Shown piece by piece: positions 1 through 10,975 of a DNA stretch of 64,000 bases (the first letter of the stretch is position 1; each line of letters begins with the position of its first letter). The translations under genes and the position numbers were made by a program. Source of the stretch: Macrocystis pyrifera (lineage: Eukaryota > Sar > Phaeophyceae > Laminariales > Laminariaceae); contig JASSKH010000031.1 of the NCBI GenBank assembly GCA_031763025.1, forward strand, positions 6,415,458 to 6,479,457, given 5' to 3'. The notes below the pieces were generated by a model. It was not told where the DNA came from and ran no database searches. It saw nothing but the letters and a program-made list of their open reading frames with translations.

Positions 1-100
1 AGGCATGGCGCGCCATTCGGCGGGGCGCTACGAGCACTTGGGGGGCGAGCCTCGACCCTGGACGGTGTCGCGATAGGGTGGCGGCTATCGCGGTTTATAT

Positions 101-790
101 GTGTGTACGAACAGCAAGAGTAGTTGGTGTTGGTACGTCCCACGTACTGGAGGGCCTGTCAAACGCATCGTCCCCTCTAGCATCAGTATTAAAACTCGCA
201 TCAGAACGAGAATGCTCGGCCGGATCGTCGCGGGTAGCTACAGCAGCGGGCATGCCGGTACTGCAGGGCCTATCAAAAGCATCGTCCTCGTAAAAGCAGC
301 ACTAAAACTCGCATCAGGACGAGAATTCTCAGTGGAATCGTGGTGGGTAGCTCCAGCAGCGGACACTCCGATACTGGGGGGCCTATCAAAAGCATCGTCC
401 TCTCTAGCAGCAGCATTAAAACTCGCATCAGGACGAGAATTCTCAGCAGAATCGGCGCGTGTAGCTACAGTAGCGGGCACTCCGGTACTGGAGGGCCTAT
501 CAAAAGCATCGTCTTCGCTAACAGCAGTATTAAAACTCACATCAGGACGAGAACTCGCAGTAGAATCGTCACGAGTAGCTACAACAGCGGCCGCTCCGGA
601 TTGGAGGGCCTATCAAAGCATCGTCCTCTCTAACACCAGAATTCAAACCACTTCAGGACGAGAATTATCACCAGAATCGTCACGGGTAGCTACTGCAGCG
701 GGCACTCCGGTACTGGGGGGACTATCGAAAGCATCGTCCCCTCTAACACCAATATTAAAACTCGCAGCAGTAGTGGAATTTCCAGCGGGA
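101..790. repeat. 114-bp tandem repeat array (about 6 units)
   Basis: A unit of about 114 bp recurs head to tail. The anchor word GCATCGTC falls near 165, 279, 392, 506, 618 and 731, giving spacings of 112 to 114 bp. Because 114 is 38 codons, reading frames stay open on both strands. The plus frame gives a 38-residue repeat with words such as LKLASGRE and LSKASSS. The minus frame gives an acidic, hydrophilic repeat with words such as EDDAFDRP and NSRPDASF. The minus frame looks more protein-like, with Asp, Pro and Ser predominating, but single-base indels at 112/113-bp spacings and a TGA near 643 break it. I recognise no family. It may be a decayed repeat-protein gene or a non-coding minisatellite. 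Confidence 0.85.
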
Positions 791-1056
791 TCGGCGTGGA
801 TGATTACAGCAGCGGGCGAAAATGACACAATGCTGAAATCCAGTGTACCGTCTTGTGGGCTAGGGGCGGGAAAACATTCACGAGCGGCCGTAGCGCTCCC
901 TCTATCAGCAGAATGAAAACTCGAAGCAGTACTGTAAGTTCCAAGATCTCTGTTTGTAGCTCTAAATGGAGCAGCGCGGGAAGCAGGCTCAACAACGAAG
1001 TCCAGTGTGCCATCGTGTGGCCGCGGCACGAAAACAAATTTCACGAGTAGCAGCAT
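643..1056 (-). pseudogene. Possible repeat-protein gene fragment, unrecognised
   Basis: This minus-strand open frame of 137 codons runs into the 114-bp array from its upstream side. It contains two copies of a P-x-P-x-DGTLDF motif, and its last ~40 residues are one unit of the array (DDAFDSPPSTGV). It ends at a TGA where other units read an open Asp-Ala-Ser-Phe, and the frame then resumes shifted in 238..540. That suggests a once longer Asp/Pro/Ser-rich repeat protein now broken by point and indel changes. There is no signal peptide or known domain that I can see. A non-coding tandem repeat is the main alternative. Confidence 0.3.
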
Positions 1057-1736
1057 CGCTCGTGGCCATCCTACAAGTACGAGCAGAGCCGGACATCAGT
1101 GGAATGTGAGGAGGGAAAACAGTCTCAAATACTCTTTCATCTGGCCCAGAAGCAGGTAGACCCGCTGGCGAAGAGCGCAGCTGGGTTGCCTGGAGATCGC
1201 TGCGTCCAGGTTTGTCCGACGTGCTCCGGCCCGGAGCAGACGCTGCTGGCTCCACGGGCTGGCTGGGTGCTCGCCCAGCGGAGCGGGGTCTTCCAGGTGG
1301 CTAGGACAGCAGAAGGTACGAGTGGGGAGACAATGCTGCAAGACCCGAGGCCTGGCTGGTGGCGCGCGTCACGCGCTGTAAGGAGCGGGGGCGTCCAGTT
1401 GCCTTGGATGGCAGAGTCCGTCTGGCGGAGGCTGCTCGAGCCCCGTCAGGGGGCTCCGGTCGGAGCTCTTTCTCTTCATGGTCTGTTGTACAAGGCGCTC
1501 GATCTACATCGACGAGCCTTGGGCGGTGAGGCACTGAGGGGCCCTTGGCCTCAGTGGCTCGGCCACCGTGAGGGGGAGCAGACCCTCCCACTTCTTGAGT
1601 CTCCATCGTGTAGTGGCTGAACAAACGTACTCCACAACAATATGAAAGCAAACAAAACAAAACAGCGACAAACAACTCAAACCGACAGAAAAGCGGAAAG
1701 TCCTTTGCCGAAGACGCCACTTGTTAAGATCAAGGT
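1057..1736. other. GC-rich stretch, no recognised gene
   Basis: The stretch is GC-rich and has overlapping open frames on both strands (173 codons plus at 1099..1620; 139 codons minus at 1301..1720). Neither carries a motif I recognise. The open frames are what GC-rich DNA gives by chance, so I make no gene call. Confidence 0.4.
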
Positions 1737-2010
1737 TGCGGGACACTTTGTACCTGGACAGGTCTGCCTTTTAAGTCGGCAATCGTTGGTACTCACGTGT
1801 GTTGCTCGCTTAGCTATAGAAGAAGAGCACATTTATTCCTTTCGTGCACGCGGAGACTGAGATCAAACTCGTGCGTCTCTGGAAAACCCCTGGTTTTCCC
1901 ATCTAAGATACGCCGGCCAAGTACTACAAATACGTTCCCAGCGCCTGAACCTATGTAATTAACGGGCTTTCAACCTCACACAAAGCAGTATCATAACACT
2001 ATTAAAACCA
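1737..2010 (+). repeat. Dispersed repeat family A, copy 1 (partial)
   Basis: The sequence from GGGACACTTTGTA to the ATAACACTA region matches copies at 18.1 and 21.1 kb. Shared landmarks are CACGTGTGTTG, a TTTATTCCTTTCGTGCACG block, AAACCCCTGGTTTTCC, TCTAAGATACGCC and CAAGTACTACAAATAC. The second half of the family, which begins with a GCAGAATT word, is very diverged here. The function is unknown. The copies at 18.1 and 21.1 kb flank a gypsy fragment, so an LTR origin is possible. Confidence 0.75.
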
Positions 2011-2734
2011 ACAGGCAGAATTCCGGGAAGGAAGTGAGTGAGGTGATGTAAGAACATCATCGCAATTAACTTGGTACTTTTTGTTTTCGCCATCGCCTGA
2101 AACAACAGAAAAATAGCAAAAACCGAATAAAAAGCAAGAAAGAGAACGGAGGCTGAAACAAAGGCGAAGTTTCCCGAGGTAAAACGCACATTATAATTAA
2201 ACATGTACGGCCCGCAATACGCATTTCAGAAATTAGGGCTAGGCCATGGTAGCTCTAGCCAGTACAGTGCAGTATGTACTGGCTGCGTCATATGCCAGTA
2301 CACTAGACCCGAGCAGTGCATTGGTGGTCGCGGCTTCGCCCCTACCCCTCCCCCCCCGGCTGGGGAAGCCCTACCGGAGGCACGTTTTTACGCGTTTTTT
2401 CTTCATTAGAGCTAAACAATTACTACGTCGTTTTGGACCCTTTTAAATGTAATTTGGTGGCAGATTGCGACTAAAAAATAGTACCAGGTAAAACAGAGTA
2501 AACTTTAAAGCGAGCGAAGCGTATGATGAACAGGAGTGTGCGGAAATAAGGCACACCGCAGCACGCAGCCTAGATACCGAAAAGGTGGGACATGGGTTCC
2601 AAAACATTTATTTAGTTGAAATGTCCAATACCGAATCGCCACAATTGGCGAAGTCGCGGCCTCAGAGACGTGGATATTCACGTACATAACATATTTATTA
2701 TGTCCATATATATTGTTCCAAACATGACGTTTAC
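2011..2734. other. No gene seen
   Basis: AT-rich, non-repetitive DNA with only short chance frames. It has a C-tract near 2350 and one TACCAGGTA word near 2483. Confidence 0.4.
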
Positions 2735-3280
2735 TTAGATTATCCTTCGCGATGTTTTAAGCCTTGTTGTGTGCTTTCGAAATTTCGCCTCCCGCCGTGA
2801 CTGCTTCAGCTGGTCTGGACTCCCTTCTCGATTGGGAGCCGATACAACCTCCACATCAGCACCAGGAGGAACAGCCGCAGCAGCAGAGTTGGCAGGGCTC
2901 GACTCCATCAAGGACCCGGCTCCAGATGCACCGTCAGGATCCACACAACCCAAGCCATCAGTGGTTGAGGCGGCTTCGTCCATCGTGCTCATAGTCTGCC
3001 TCCCTGTCTTCCTCTCTCCCCTCTCTAGCTGTTCTGGCTGCCCCCTCTGTTCTTTACGCCGTGAATTTTGTTGGGTTTCCGCTGTTATATGGGGCGTTAT
3101 TGTAGGGCGTACGTAAATAGTCAAAGTACTGGCACCCTGGCAGCCAGTACAGCAAGTAGTAGTAGTAGTAGTGGTAGTTTCTGTCAGTACAGTAGTACTA
3201 GCAGTACATACTGGACCAGGGCCCAACCCTACTGTATGTAGCATTTCTGGTATTTGCTTTCCACGCTGTACACTTTGCAT
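2735..3280 (-). CDS. Hypothetical open frame, Ala/Ser/Thr-rich
   Basis: This minus-strand frame has 181 codons. Its first part contains a Thr8 run made by a local CTA/CTG-type repeat. The second half (about residues 95 to 180) is richer in Ala, Pro, Ser, Asp and Glu and ends in a basic segment (RREAKFRKHTTRLKTSRR), which resembles an exon more than chance sequence. No domain is recognisable. A possible internal start is at the MSTMDEAAS word. It could be a terminal exon, a decayed gene or chance. Confidence 0.25.
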   Translation of the reverse strand: MQSVQRGKQIPEMLHTVGLGPGPVCTASTTVLTETTTTTTTTCCTGCQGASTLTIYVRPTITPHITAETQQNSRRKEQRGQPEQLERGERKTGRQTMSTMDEAASTTDGLGCVDPDGASGAGSLMESSPANSAAAAVPPGADVEVVSAPNREGSPDQLKQSRREAKFRKHTTRLKTSRRII

Positions 3281-3787
3281 TTTGTTCGGTTGAACCCAAC
3301 CGAAGACATCGATGACGCCGATGATGGCATCCTGAACCCATGACGTACAAGACGGACATCATCCATCCGTCGAGCAGGTTACTAGGAACTGCTCAATCAA
3401 TGGAACTAAACCGTGTATACACCAGATATGAACTATTGAAATGCCTGTCTGTTGCCGTCATATTTGGGCCATCTACAACCGACGACGTAAATAAATTAAA
3501 AGGTGTATATATGTGAACGCAGGTAGCCTTAATGTGACCGTGCAATATACAAGAAATATAATAATATTTGGATTTGGAAACGCCTCCTCAGCCCCTCTAT
3601 GTAGTAGCTAAAATCCTTTCTCTAGCCTCAGGTTTGCAAGCTTGGTGTGGTGTCTTTATTGTACAACATCATACTGCAGCTGCTGCAGTAGCAGGTCCTA
3701 CTTCGGGCATGTCCTTCTTATCTTTTTATACATTGAGGACTGCGGGCGGGGGGAAAGAAAGCAACCACATAATAGGCGATTCAAATA
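3281..3787. other. No gene seen
   Basis: Unique non-coding sequence with stops in all frames apart from short ORFs. I see no repeat or RNA motif before the MITE that begins at 3788. Confidence 0.4.
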
Positions 3788-3889
3788 TTACGGGGGTCAG
3801 TTAATAGGACCTATGGTACACATAAAAACCTATATATTTACCTATTTTTGCTAACAATATTTGGTCCTATTAACTATGGTCCCCCGTAA
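3788..3889. mobile_element. Family-1 MITE, copy 1 (palindromic, TA TSD)
   Basis: A non-autonomous inverted-repeat element of about 105 bp. The ends are TTACGGGGG and CCCCCGTAA, and subterminal arms of about 25 bp pair (GTTAATAGGACC with GGTCCTATTAAC). The asymmetric centre reads TTTACCTATTTTTGCTAAC. TA lies on both sides, which fits a TA target-site duplication as used by Tc1/mariner-type transposases. There is no coding capacity. Fifteen copies occur in this window. Confidence 0.9.
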
Positions 3890-3970
3890 TAACAAATAAA
3901 TAATGACGGGTCGGTATTAAGGTATCTAAAATAGTGTTTAATCATATACCAGCAGAATACATTATATATA

Positions 3971-4096
3971 TGTAAGATACTACGGTAAGCAGCAGGTACC
4001 ATTTTTATCACGTGTCTCCACGAAAAACAGTTATGTAAGATACTACGGTAAGCAGCAGGTACCATTTTTATCACGTGTCTCCACGAAAAACAGTTG
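3971..4096. repeat. 63-bp tandem duplication (2 units)
   Basis: The block starting TGTAAGATACTACGG repeats after exactly 63 bp (3971 and 4034) with essentially perfect identity through CCACGAAAAACAGTT. Near identity implies a recent duplication. It lies between a MITE and a SINE and has no coding evidence. Confidence 0.92.
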
Positions 4097-4205
4097 TATT
4101 TTAATAGAATGACCAACAACGACGCCGTCGAGCTCGCGAACATACATGTGCCCGCGCAGGCGAGCAACTACTATGTATAATCATTTCTTGTATCTTCCGA
4201 GCACA

Positions 4206-4539
4206 GCGTCCCCGGTGGCTTGGTAGGTGGTCCGCGTGCCTATCAAGATCAATTTCGTGGGTTCAAGTCTCACCGAGTGCATGCTCGTAAGAACTTTCTC
4301 TTGAATACAAAATTGATCAGCGGAAAGCGCGAGAGCGTGAGTTAGCTACATTCGATGAAAATCGACGAGCAGTGGAAATGCTGAACCCTATGCGCGACAA
4401 AAAATTAAGGCACGTACCGGGGGGGAGAAGGGACGACACCTGTGACCACGGCTTCTCCAGAAGATCGCTGAGGGTAAAACCTCCTACGAGCTAGGCTGGA
4501 AAAAAGTAAAAGTGATGATTAAAAAAAAAAAAAAAAAAG
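4206..4539 (+). mobile_element. tRNA-derived SINE family S, full-length copy
   Basis: The 5' part resembles a tRNA gene. A box-A-like TGGCTTGGTAGG at 4216 is followed 44 bp later by a box-B-like GGTTCAAGTCT at 4260, the layout of an internal RNA polymerase III promoter. The body holds AGCGGAAAGCGCGAGAGCG, ATTCGATGAAAATCGACGAG and a CCTGTGACCACGGCTT block, and it ends in an 18-nt A run (4522-4539). Other copies lie at 13.0 kb (minus), 21.4 kb (5'-truncated) and 46.4 kb (minus), with fragments at 28.7 and 37.7 kb. The poly(A) tail implies LINE-machinery retrotransposition. I could not see a clear target-site duplication here. Confidence 0.85.
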
Positions 4540-4646
4540 CGAGGTCCCACGGCACGCTACGTAACAAAACTGGCATCTGGTTGGGGTTCGAGATACACAG
4601 TATACAGTACTGTCAGGTGGCTCGCCCCCCCCCTCGCAACAATGTA

Positions 4647-4749
4647 TTACGGGGGACCATAGTTAACAAGACCAAATATTGTTAGTAAAAATAGGTAAAT
4701 ATATAGGGTTTTGTGTGTACCGTAGGTCCTATTAACTATGGAACGTGCA
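4647..4749. mobile_element. Family-1 MITE, copy 2 (right end lost)
   Basis: The left end TTACGGGGGACC and the centre GTTAGTAAAAATAGGTAAATATATAGG are intact, in reverse orientation to copy 1. The right terminus decays after AACTATGG, where CCCCCGTAA would be expected. TA precedes the left end. A CAACAAT word lies on both sides, which may be chance. Confidence 0.85.
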
Positions 4750-5329
4750 ACAATCGCCATCACTGTTGTGCAGATAGATATTGAACAACATACCAGGTAC
4801 ACTACTATTAATAAACACGAGGCGTACCAAACTAAATAAAGTGGAGAGAGGTTGTCGCAACCTTGAGGAGTGTGATTGTTCAACTCAACGTCTCCACATA
4901 CACGTTTTTTTTTTTACGACATCTATATTGTACGGGGGGGGTCCCGGACAGCTGTCTTTCTTGGTAGGTTCAGAGTCGATGTTTCGACACGGCGGTGCGG
5001 TGGCCGCGGTCAGCCGAATCCCGTACTCTACCTTTTTTTTAATTCCTCATTGCGGCCGCTCCTTTTTTTTGCGGGCACATTTATTTGAGGAAACGTTCGC
5101 CTGCGTGGGCAGATCTTCGGCGGCCGAATGGCATCATCAGTTACTAGTAGTAGTTATTAATATTAATAGTAGTACTATAAGCAGAAGCAGTAATAATAAT
5201 GTTGGACATTATCGTACCGATTTTTTCGGCATACTCGTACCAAAATGACGTGTTTTCGGCTGTGTCGAGTAGAACGGCGTGGCGTGCTGCCCTCCATCCT
5301 CTGGCATTCCGTGTTTCACATGCACCTAT
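4750..5329. other. No gene seen; homopolymer-rich
   Basis: Contains T runs near 4907, 5033 and 5065, a G run near 4935, and a short TAG/TAA-rich tract at 5145-5200. The 155-codon plus frame here crosses these low-complexity runs and I judge it to be chance. Confidence 0.4.
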
Positions 5330-5434
5330 TTACGGGGGTCCATAGTTAACAGGACCAATGGTATAGATAAACACCTATATATTTACGTACTTTTACTAAC
5401 AAAATTTGGTCCCGTTAACTATGGACCCCCGTAA
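5330..5434. mobile_element. Family-1 MITE, copy 3 (TCC subtype)
   Basis: The ends are TTACGGGGGTCC and GGACCCCCGTAA, with arms CATAGTTAACAGGACC and GGTCCCGTTAACTATG. Compared with copy 1, position 10 is T on the left and the partner base is A on the right, so the arms changed together. Length is 105 bp. Confidence 0.9.
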
Positions 5435-6057
5435 TAATAACCCTCCACTACTCAACTGTTGCTGACCACTACTGTATAGACAATGAATATGATGAAACCT
5501 TCGATGGTACACCTCGGACTGCATGACAGGTACATAACTGGTATCAAACACAGAGGTAATGAAATCGTATTTATTTTTCGATCGAGTTTCAGTTCATGAT
5601 CGGTGTGTATCGAGCTCATTTATCGTTCGATCGATATCCAGCAACGCTATTAATAGTCAACAAGCAGTAAGTAGTGGTCTTAATAGTAGTACCCCAACAG
5701 TGTATTAATAGTACCTTAACAGTGTTCATCCCAATGCTTCCATCAAAGAAATCAACAAATAAATGTAGTCACAGAGTGTGCGAACAGGCGTGCTACGAAT
5801 TTCAAAGGGGGCACACAACGTTTCGGACAAATCCTGTTCGATTGGTGGGGTTCCTCAAATCAATCAAGCTACCCAATCAATTACATTTGCTTTAAAATTA
5901 CCCAATAAATCGTGCGATACAGACCTCGTCGTCCATGGCACATACATGGCATTGGGCGTCGAGTTGATTGTGAGCGTTTCGGGGTGAGAAATATTATATA
6001 TCTTCGGGCAAAGAGCCTAGAACAAGATTCTTAGGTGAACCTCGATATATCGTATCA
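5435..6057. other. No gene seen
   Basis: Unique sequence with scattered AGTAGTAGT-type words and an ATCGATCG-rich patch near 5580-5640. There is no supported gene. Confidence 0.4.
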
Positions 6058-6157
6058 TGGTACCATAGTAAATAGGACCAAATATTGTTAGTGAAAATAG
6101 GTAACTATATAGGTTTTTATGTACACCATAGGTCCTAATAACTATGGACCCCCGTAA
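6058..6157. mobile_element. Family-1 MITE, copy 4 (left end decayed)
   Basis: The arm CCATAGTAAATAGGACC, the centre GTTAGTGAAAATAGGTAAC and the right end ACTATGGACCCCCGTAA are clear. The left TTACGGGGG has decayed. Orientation matches copy 2. Confidence 0.85.
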
Positions 6158-6575
6158 TAGTATGCATCGCATGTATCTCACCTCGATGGACCCTGTCTAT
6201 TATAATACATATGGTATACCCTGTAATACGCAAGCTATTAACAGCACACTCCCTGGGGCGAATTTCATATAGCCGATTATCTCCGGTGCATAGGCGCCAC
6301 CCGCACCGAAATGGCCACCTTGCAAGGATCTCGTCGAGACCGTTCTATACATGTAGAAGACTCGTCGCTCGGCGTTCACGCTCTCCTCTCCCCTCCGTTG
6401 TCGATCAATAGTCCGAGGGTGTGTTATATGTTTTCACCCGTATGATACGATATTGTGCGTAGTAGACGCTATGTTATCATGCTGGTAAGGATCCCCGAGG
6501 AGGGCTCGTGCAAGTACACTATATACCCATCACACTCTCTCTGACCGGGGACACAATATCCGCTGTCTACTGCTG
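6158..6575. other. No gene seen
   Basis: Unique non-coding sequence between two MITE copies, with no motif I can name. Confidence 0.35.
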
Positions 6576-6680
6576 TTACGGGGGACCATAATAAAAAGGA
6601 CCAAATATTGTTAGTAAAAATAGCGAAATATATTGGTTTTTGTATGTATCGTAAGTCTTATTTAATATGGTCCCCCGTAA
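6576..6680. mobile_element. Family-1 MITE, copy 5
   Basis: Both termini are intact (TTACGGGGGACC and GGTCCCCCGTAA), with the centre GTTAGTAAAAATAGCGAAATAT. The left flank ends TACTGCTG and the right flank starts TACTGCTA. This similarity could be a longer duplication, but TACTGCTG is a common word in this window. Confidence 0.9.
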
Positions 6681-9600
6681 TACTGCTACAACAGCAATAC
6701 CGAGGTAACGTCAAGGTTCAAAGGCGTACCATATCACCACTACAGAGCAAAATAATTTGGCAAGGTGGCTGTGTGATAATTTTTGTGCCAACCAAGTGTA
6801 TTATAGGTGTACGCGTGGTAGATGTACACCAGGCACATGTGTATATAATTCCGACGCGTGCTATATACAATAATAGGAGTGGCACTTTGTGGCTTCTCGA
6901 GTGAGGGACTACTCGTACCCAACATCGATTGTTCTTCACAATATTTTTTGATGCGGGCCCTCCTACGCCATGGGATTTTGGTTGTGCACATATATCGGGT
7001 ATAATCGTTCGCTTTTCTTGAGTCAAGCCGATTTCGGACGATGCCAGAGCTCGCCAAAGTGAGAAGTCACGGAAATTACCAGGTGCACCCCTGTCGTAGT
7101 GTAGCATGCATCTTCCCGTAAAGCGCGTAAGAAAGGGACGGCGAAAAGAAAAATAACCGCCAGAAACGAAAATGAGTGGAATATACCTTGGACAGAAAAA
7201 TGAACAGAGGACAACAGAGGGTAGGAACAGTTGCTACGGTCGGGACGACAAGGAGGACACGTTGTTTATGGCACAGAAAAATCGGTGAGGTATATCGAAC
7301 AAGCGAGTAAGTCCGTGGAAAAATGTATTCTTACCCTAGCCACGAGATAACACGGTTTCACACTTTTCCGTAGCGCGGGAACGGGATATAAGAAAGTTTG
7401 CGGCACGCGTTTGATTTCACATTTATCACGACCGCGGAAGGATCCCAAACCCAGCACAGAGCCACGCACGGAACACACCCCGCAGGAAAATCCCCGAGGG
7501 GTGCACTGCTACTACTGGTACACACGGCCTGGCAAGGCACACACCACGGTGATGATTGCGATAACCAATCTTCAGCCGCGCTTTGTTGGCGGCACGCACC
7601 CCTTCCTCCCACGCCTGGAAAATCCGGACGGCGCGTTTTTTCGCGATTGAAACGTTTTCGTGCCGCGTTGCCGCTCACATCATCTCCCCTTAACCATTAC
7701 CTCCGCGACATGAAGGCCTCCGACCTGTTGTCCTTGACCCATCTGCACCCACCATGTTTGTTTGGTATAACGGCCTTATTCTGTGCTGCTTCGCGCCGCA
7801 CTTCGACCTTTAGTTCATGAACCGAGCTCCTCCAACAGATTATTAGTTCAGGCGTTGGACCTACATACTATCCTCGTTCTCGTCCATGACCCCCGACAAC
7901 CTCAACGGGCACCCTCTTCGGCATGCAACCACCCATCTACGATGATACCGGCCTTCTGCGCCAGCAGCTTCCCGCCTTTCTTCAACGTGCTCTATACCAG
8001 TTTTATTGCTCTTTAAGTCTTCGACCCACCCCTTTTCTCTCCTTCGAATGTCCGCCAGTCAGTGTGCATGCTTTCGTTGCCCCCGATCGATTCCCCAACA
8101 TCGCCCGCTTCAGCAGGGTCTCCATACGGCCAACGGAACCCGCGAACGATATCAGCCGTCTCTACACCGTCGCCTCAGTGGTATTGGTGCCCCTCCGCGT
8201 CCGCGTGCGAAAGATGTACGCAATCGTCACTTTTCAGCTTTCGCTATACATGGCATCGAAAGAGAATGGGCGGTATGTACGATCAAAGTGTTTCGTACTG
8301 ATGACGGGGATTGTAATCTGAAGAACTACTACAGTAGTAGTACAAGCACTAGTAGTACCCGATGATATTGTTTGTTTTGTTGTAAGATGTTTCGAGATGT
8401 AACCCTAGCTAGGCCATGAGGTTTAGCTCGACGTCGGGCTAAAGCAAGCGTACAGTACGCTTTGTCTGTTCTGCAGTCGTTTCTGGGTGATTTAGAGAGC
8501 TCTTGAAGGACTTGCGCGTGCACACCTACATTTGTAGCGTGCTTCGGGGTCACGAAGCTACCGTGCGTAGCTTCTACTGGAGTAGCGGGCCGGAAACGGG
8601 CTCCACGCGACGCACTCGTGCAGCAGAATGTTTTGACCGCCTCGGAGCTCGGCATCCGCATCTTCGGTCAGCGCCGTGACCACACGTTCGGACAATCGCT
8701 ATACAATTTTCCATGATGAACATATGTATGTGTTTATGTATCGCCGGAAGCATCACTCACAGTAACCCTAGACCCACTGATAGTGCGACACGGTCTCGCC
8801 ACTGAGGGACATGTCTGCGCTGAAAGCCCGACCGGCCTGAACCCACAAAACCTCAATCGTTTAGTCTGATTATTGTACGCCGGCGTGCTCCTGTTCGTAC
8901 TGTAGTTCGTCGAAGACGGCATAGTAGTTGCCTTCTCGCACGGAACCACCACCGGGATCAGGCTGACTTTCTTATTCTGGCCGCGCGCGAAAATTCACCT
9001 TCTCATATTATCATTGCGTTTTCTTATTTCGGTCCCCAAGAAGACGTTCTCCCTAGAGCTGCAGCATGAATGACGCCTTGGCTAGCCATAAGAACGGATC
9101 AACAGTTTAGAGTGTAGGCGGTGATTTTAGTAACTACCGGAGCAGTAGGCTGAGAGCTTTCTCATTTGTTTCAAATGTTCAAGCTGTGAACCAATTTTGG
9201 ATAATTTGCTTATTTTGTGAGCGGGCCGGTACTGTACCTGCATACCATAGGATGAAAATAACACACGAAATCTTCAAGACTTGAAAAGAAATAGGGTAGT
9301 CGCCACTTGCGCGAGAGGTCTTGCAGCCGCTGAAACAATGCGTCCTAAAAGTGAAACCAACTCATCTCACGATAGGTAGGGTTTACACAACCTGGCTAAA
9401 AGCTTTTGTGAAAAGTTGAAGTCCTCACCATAGCGCGCAACAGCCGGTCAGTGAGATACTACAGGTACTACAGTATAGGCCCGCCAACGAGAAACTCTTA
9501 TTTCGAGTGGGCCGCATATTTTCATCAGTTTCTCAAGGCCAGGTCTTTTTGTTGTATCAGGTTTCCTAACCACCGCAGGGAATTATTGAAATTATTTTTT

Positions 9601-10203
9601 CTTACATAGATTTTTCTTATGTACGTCGGATACTTGGAAAGGGTGACCCTAGCCTCGAGTTCTCGATGGCTGTGTGTGCTGCGAGTGGCAAACGAAGCCT
9701 GCTACCTGCAGCCACCAACAACAAACTACCAGGTATGAATATTATAGCTTGGAAACCAAACAAAAAGTAGCCAATCTGGGTGCTTGCGCAAACTTCTTTC
9801 ATGCAGGCCATCAACAACATCCGCGCCATCCCGTGTCTCTCCGCGTTGCCACTGAAGTCAGAGTATCCCTACCCGCCATGATGTATACCAGGTACTCCAT
9901 CAGGACTGAAAACAACAACAGACACGTCAAGGCACAGTGTCGGTATGGCAAACATTGGGGGATAGTAGCCTTCCCTACCTGCTCACGGCGCGTGGGGTTG
10001 GATCTGCAGCAGGGGCGTGTTGAAGCGGTGCGGAATTCCCCTCGAGCAGCACCCACACGCCTAGGGTAGCCTGCTCGTCTGTATCGTAATTCTTCTAGTG
10101 GCAATTCCATGCTACGGGTGCTCTCGCCAAGCTCACGCACCTCACGGTAGTCGTGTACATGGCGTGCACGTTGCTGTGTTCTACGTGCAATCCTTCCCCC
10201 AAA
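6681..10203. other. Long stretch without a supported gene
   Basis: Several open frames of 60 to 140 codons overlap on both strands, mainly in the GC-richer part at 7.4-8.3 kb. The most protein-like is the plus frame at 7923..8321, with the words MQPPIYDDTGLLRQQLPAFL near its start. It has no motif I recognise and no clear partner exon. The rest (8.3-10.2 kb) is unique sequence with no repeat structure I could detect. Confidence 0.3.
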
Positions 10204-10975
10204 CTAGCCGAACCCAAGCTTCAAGATAACCCCGCGTCCCACTAACGAGTCGTCCAGGACCAATGGCGTAGTCGCCTGACGACGAAAGCCATGTGGGATC
10301 TCCATGGATACCATCTCCTCTCCCGGTCCCAGGCCATCGTCGTCGTCGACGAGAGCCATTGCGTCGTCACGGACGGCATCGTCTGCGTCACCTAATGTCA
10401 TGAGCAAAATTAGTAAGGAGATTCTGCGAAAGAACATGAGCGAACGTGGGGAAGCTAGCGCGAAAATAGAACACAAGTTGTGGAACAAGTAAAATCATAA
10501 ACGACAATGTACTTGTACTGTACAGCAGTAACGGTACATACCACTACTGTTCGACAAGTAAACTAGAAAATAGACGACACAAAAAAAGAATACAACATTA
10601 CCCCACACGATAAGTACGACGACACTGCATGACACAAAAACCACCTAATTCCTCAGATGACACAACCGAACAGCGCGTTGAACATGAAAAATACACGTGG
10701 TCAAGACAGCACAGTATGAGCGAACTGGCACTGCTGTCGTCATCGCTCGACCCGGCTTCCTGGTCGTCGTTCTCCTCGTCTCCTTGCTCTTCGTCTCCAG
10801 TCTCGTCGTCCGAACCATCCGTGTCCTCCAAAGTGTAGGGACCGGACAGGGCTTCCAGGTGGATGAGTTCATTTCGCGTCCCGTTTGCAGTCATAGCTAC
10901 CCCAGTCTTCTCACAAAGGCGGCGCCGATAGTCTGGCATGGCGTCGATATACGCTCGACCGAGTTGCCTACCCAA
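10204..10975 (-). CDS. Candidate two-exon gene, acidic protein, unrecognised
   Basis: Exon A (about 10726-10975) encodes a basic segment (RAYIDAMPDYRRRLCEK), then a long Asp/Glu-rich tract (DGSDDETGDEEQGDEEND). Exon B (10204-10391) continues in acidic style (DADDAVRDDAM, then ALVDDDDGLG) and ends at TAG. The intervening ~335 bp is T-rich on the sense strand. It ends in a plausible acceptor (CATTAG, then GTGACGC), and donors at GCCA/GTTCGC or AGCA/GTGCC keep the phase, though neither matches GTRAGT well. The start is not seen: the frame upstream of exon A runs into a possible acceptor (GCTAACAG), so earlier exons may exist. Acidic tracts occur in many nuclear proteins; no function is assigned. 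Confidence 0.35.

Noticed and set aside
4647..4760. 8-bp GCAACAAT duplication around MITE copy 2
   Set aside because: Other copies do not show an 8-bp duplication but do show TA flanks. The right end of this copy is decayed, so the match is probably chance.
6566..6690. 7-8 bp TACTGCT duplication around MITE copy 5
   Set aside because: TACTGCTG/TACTGCTA is a common word across the window and no other copy supports a 7-8 bp duplication.
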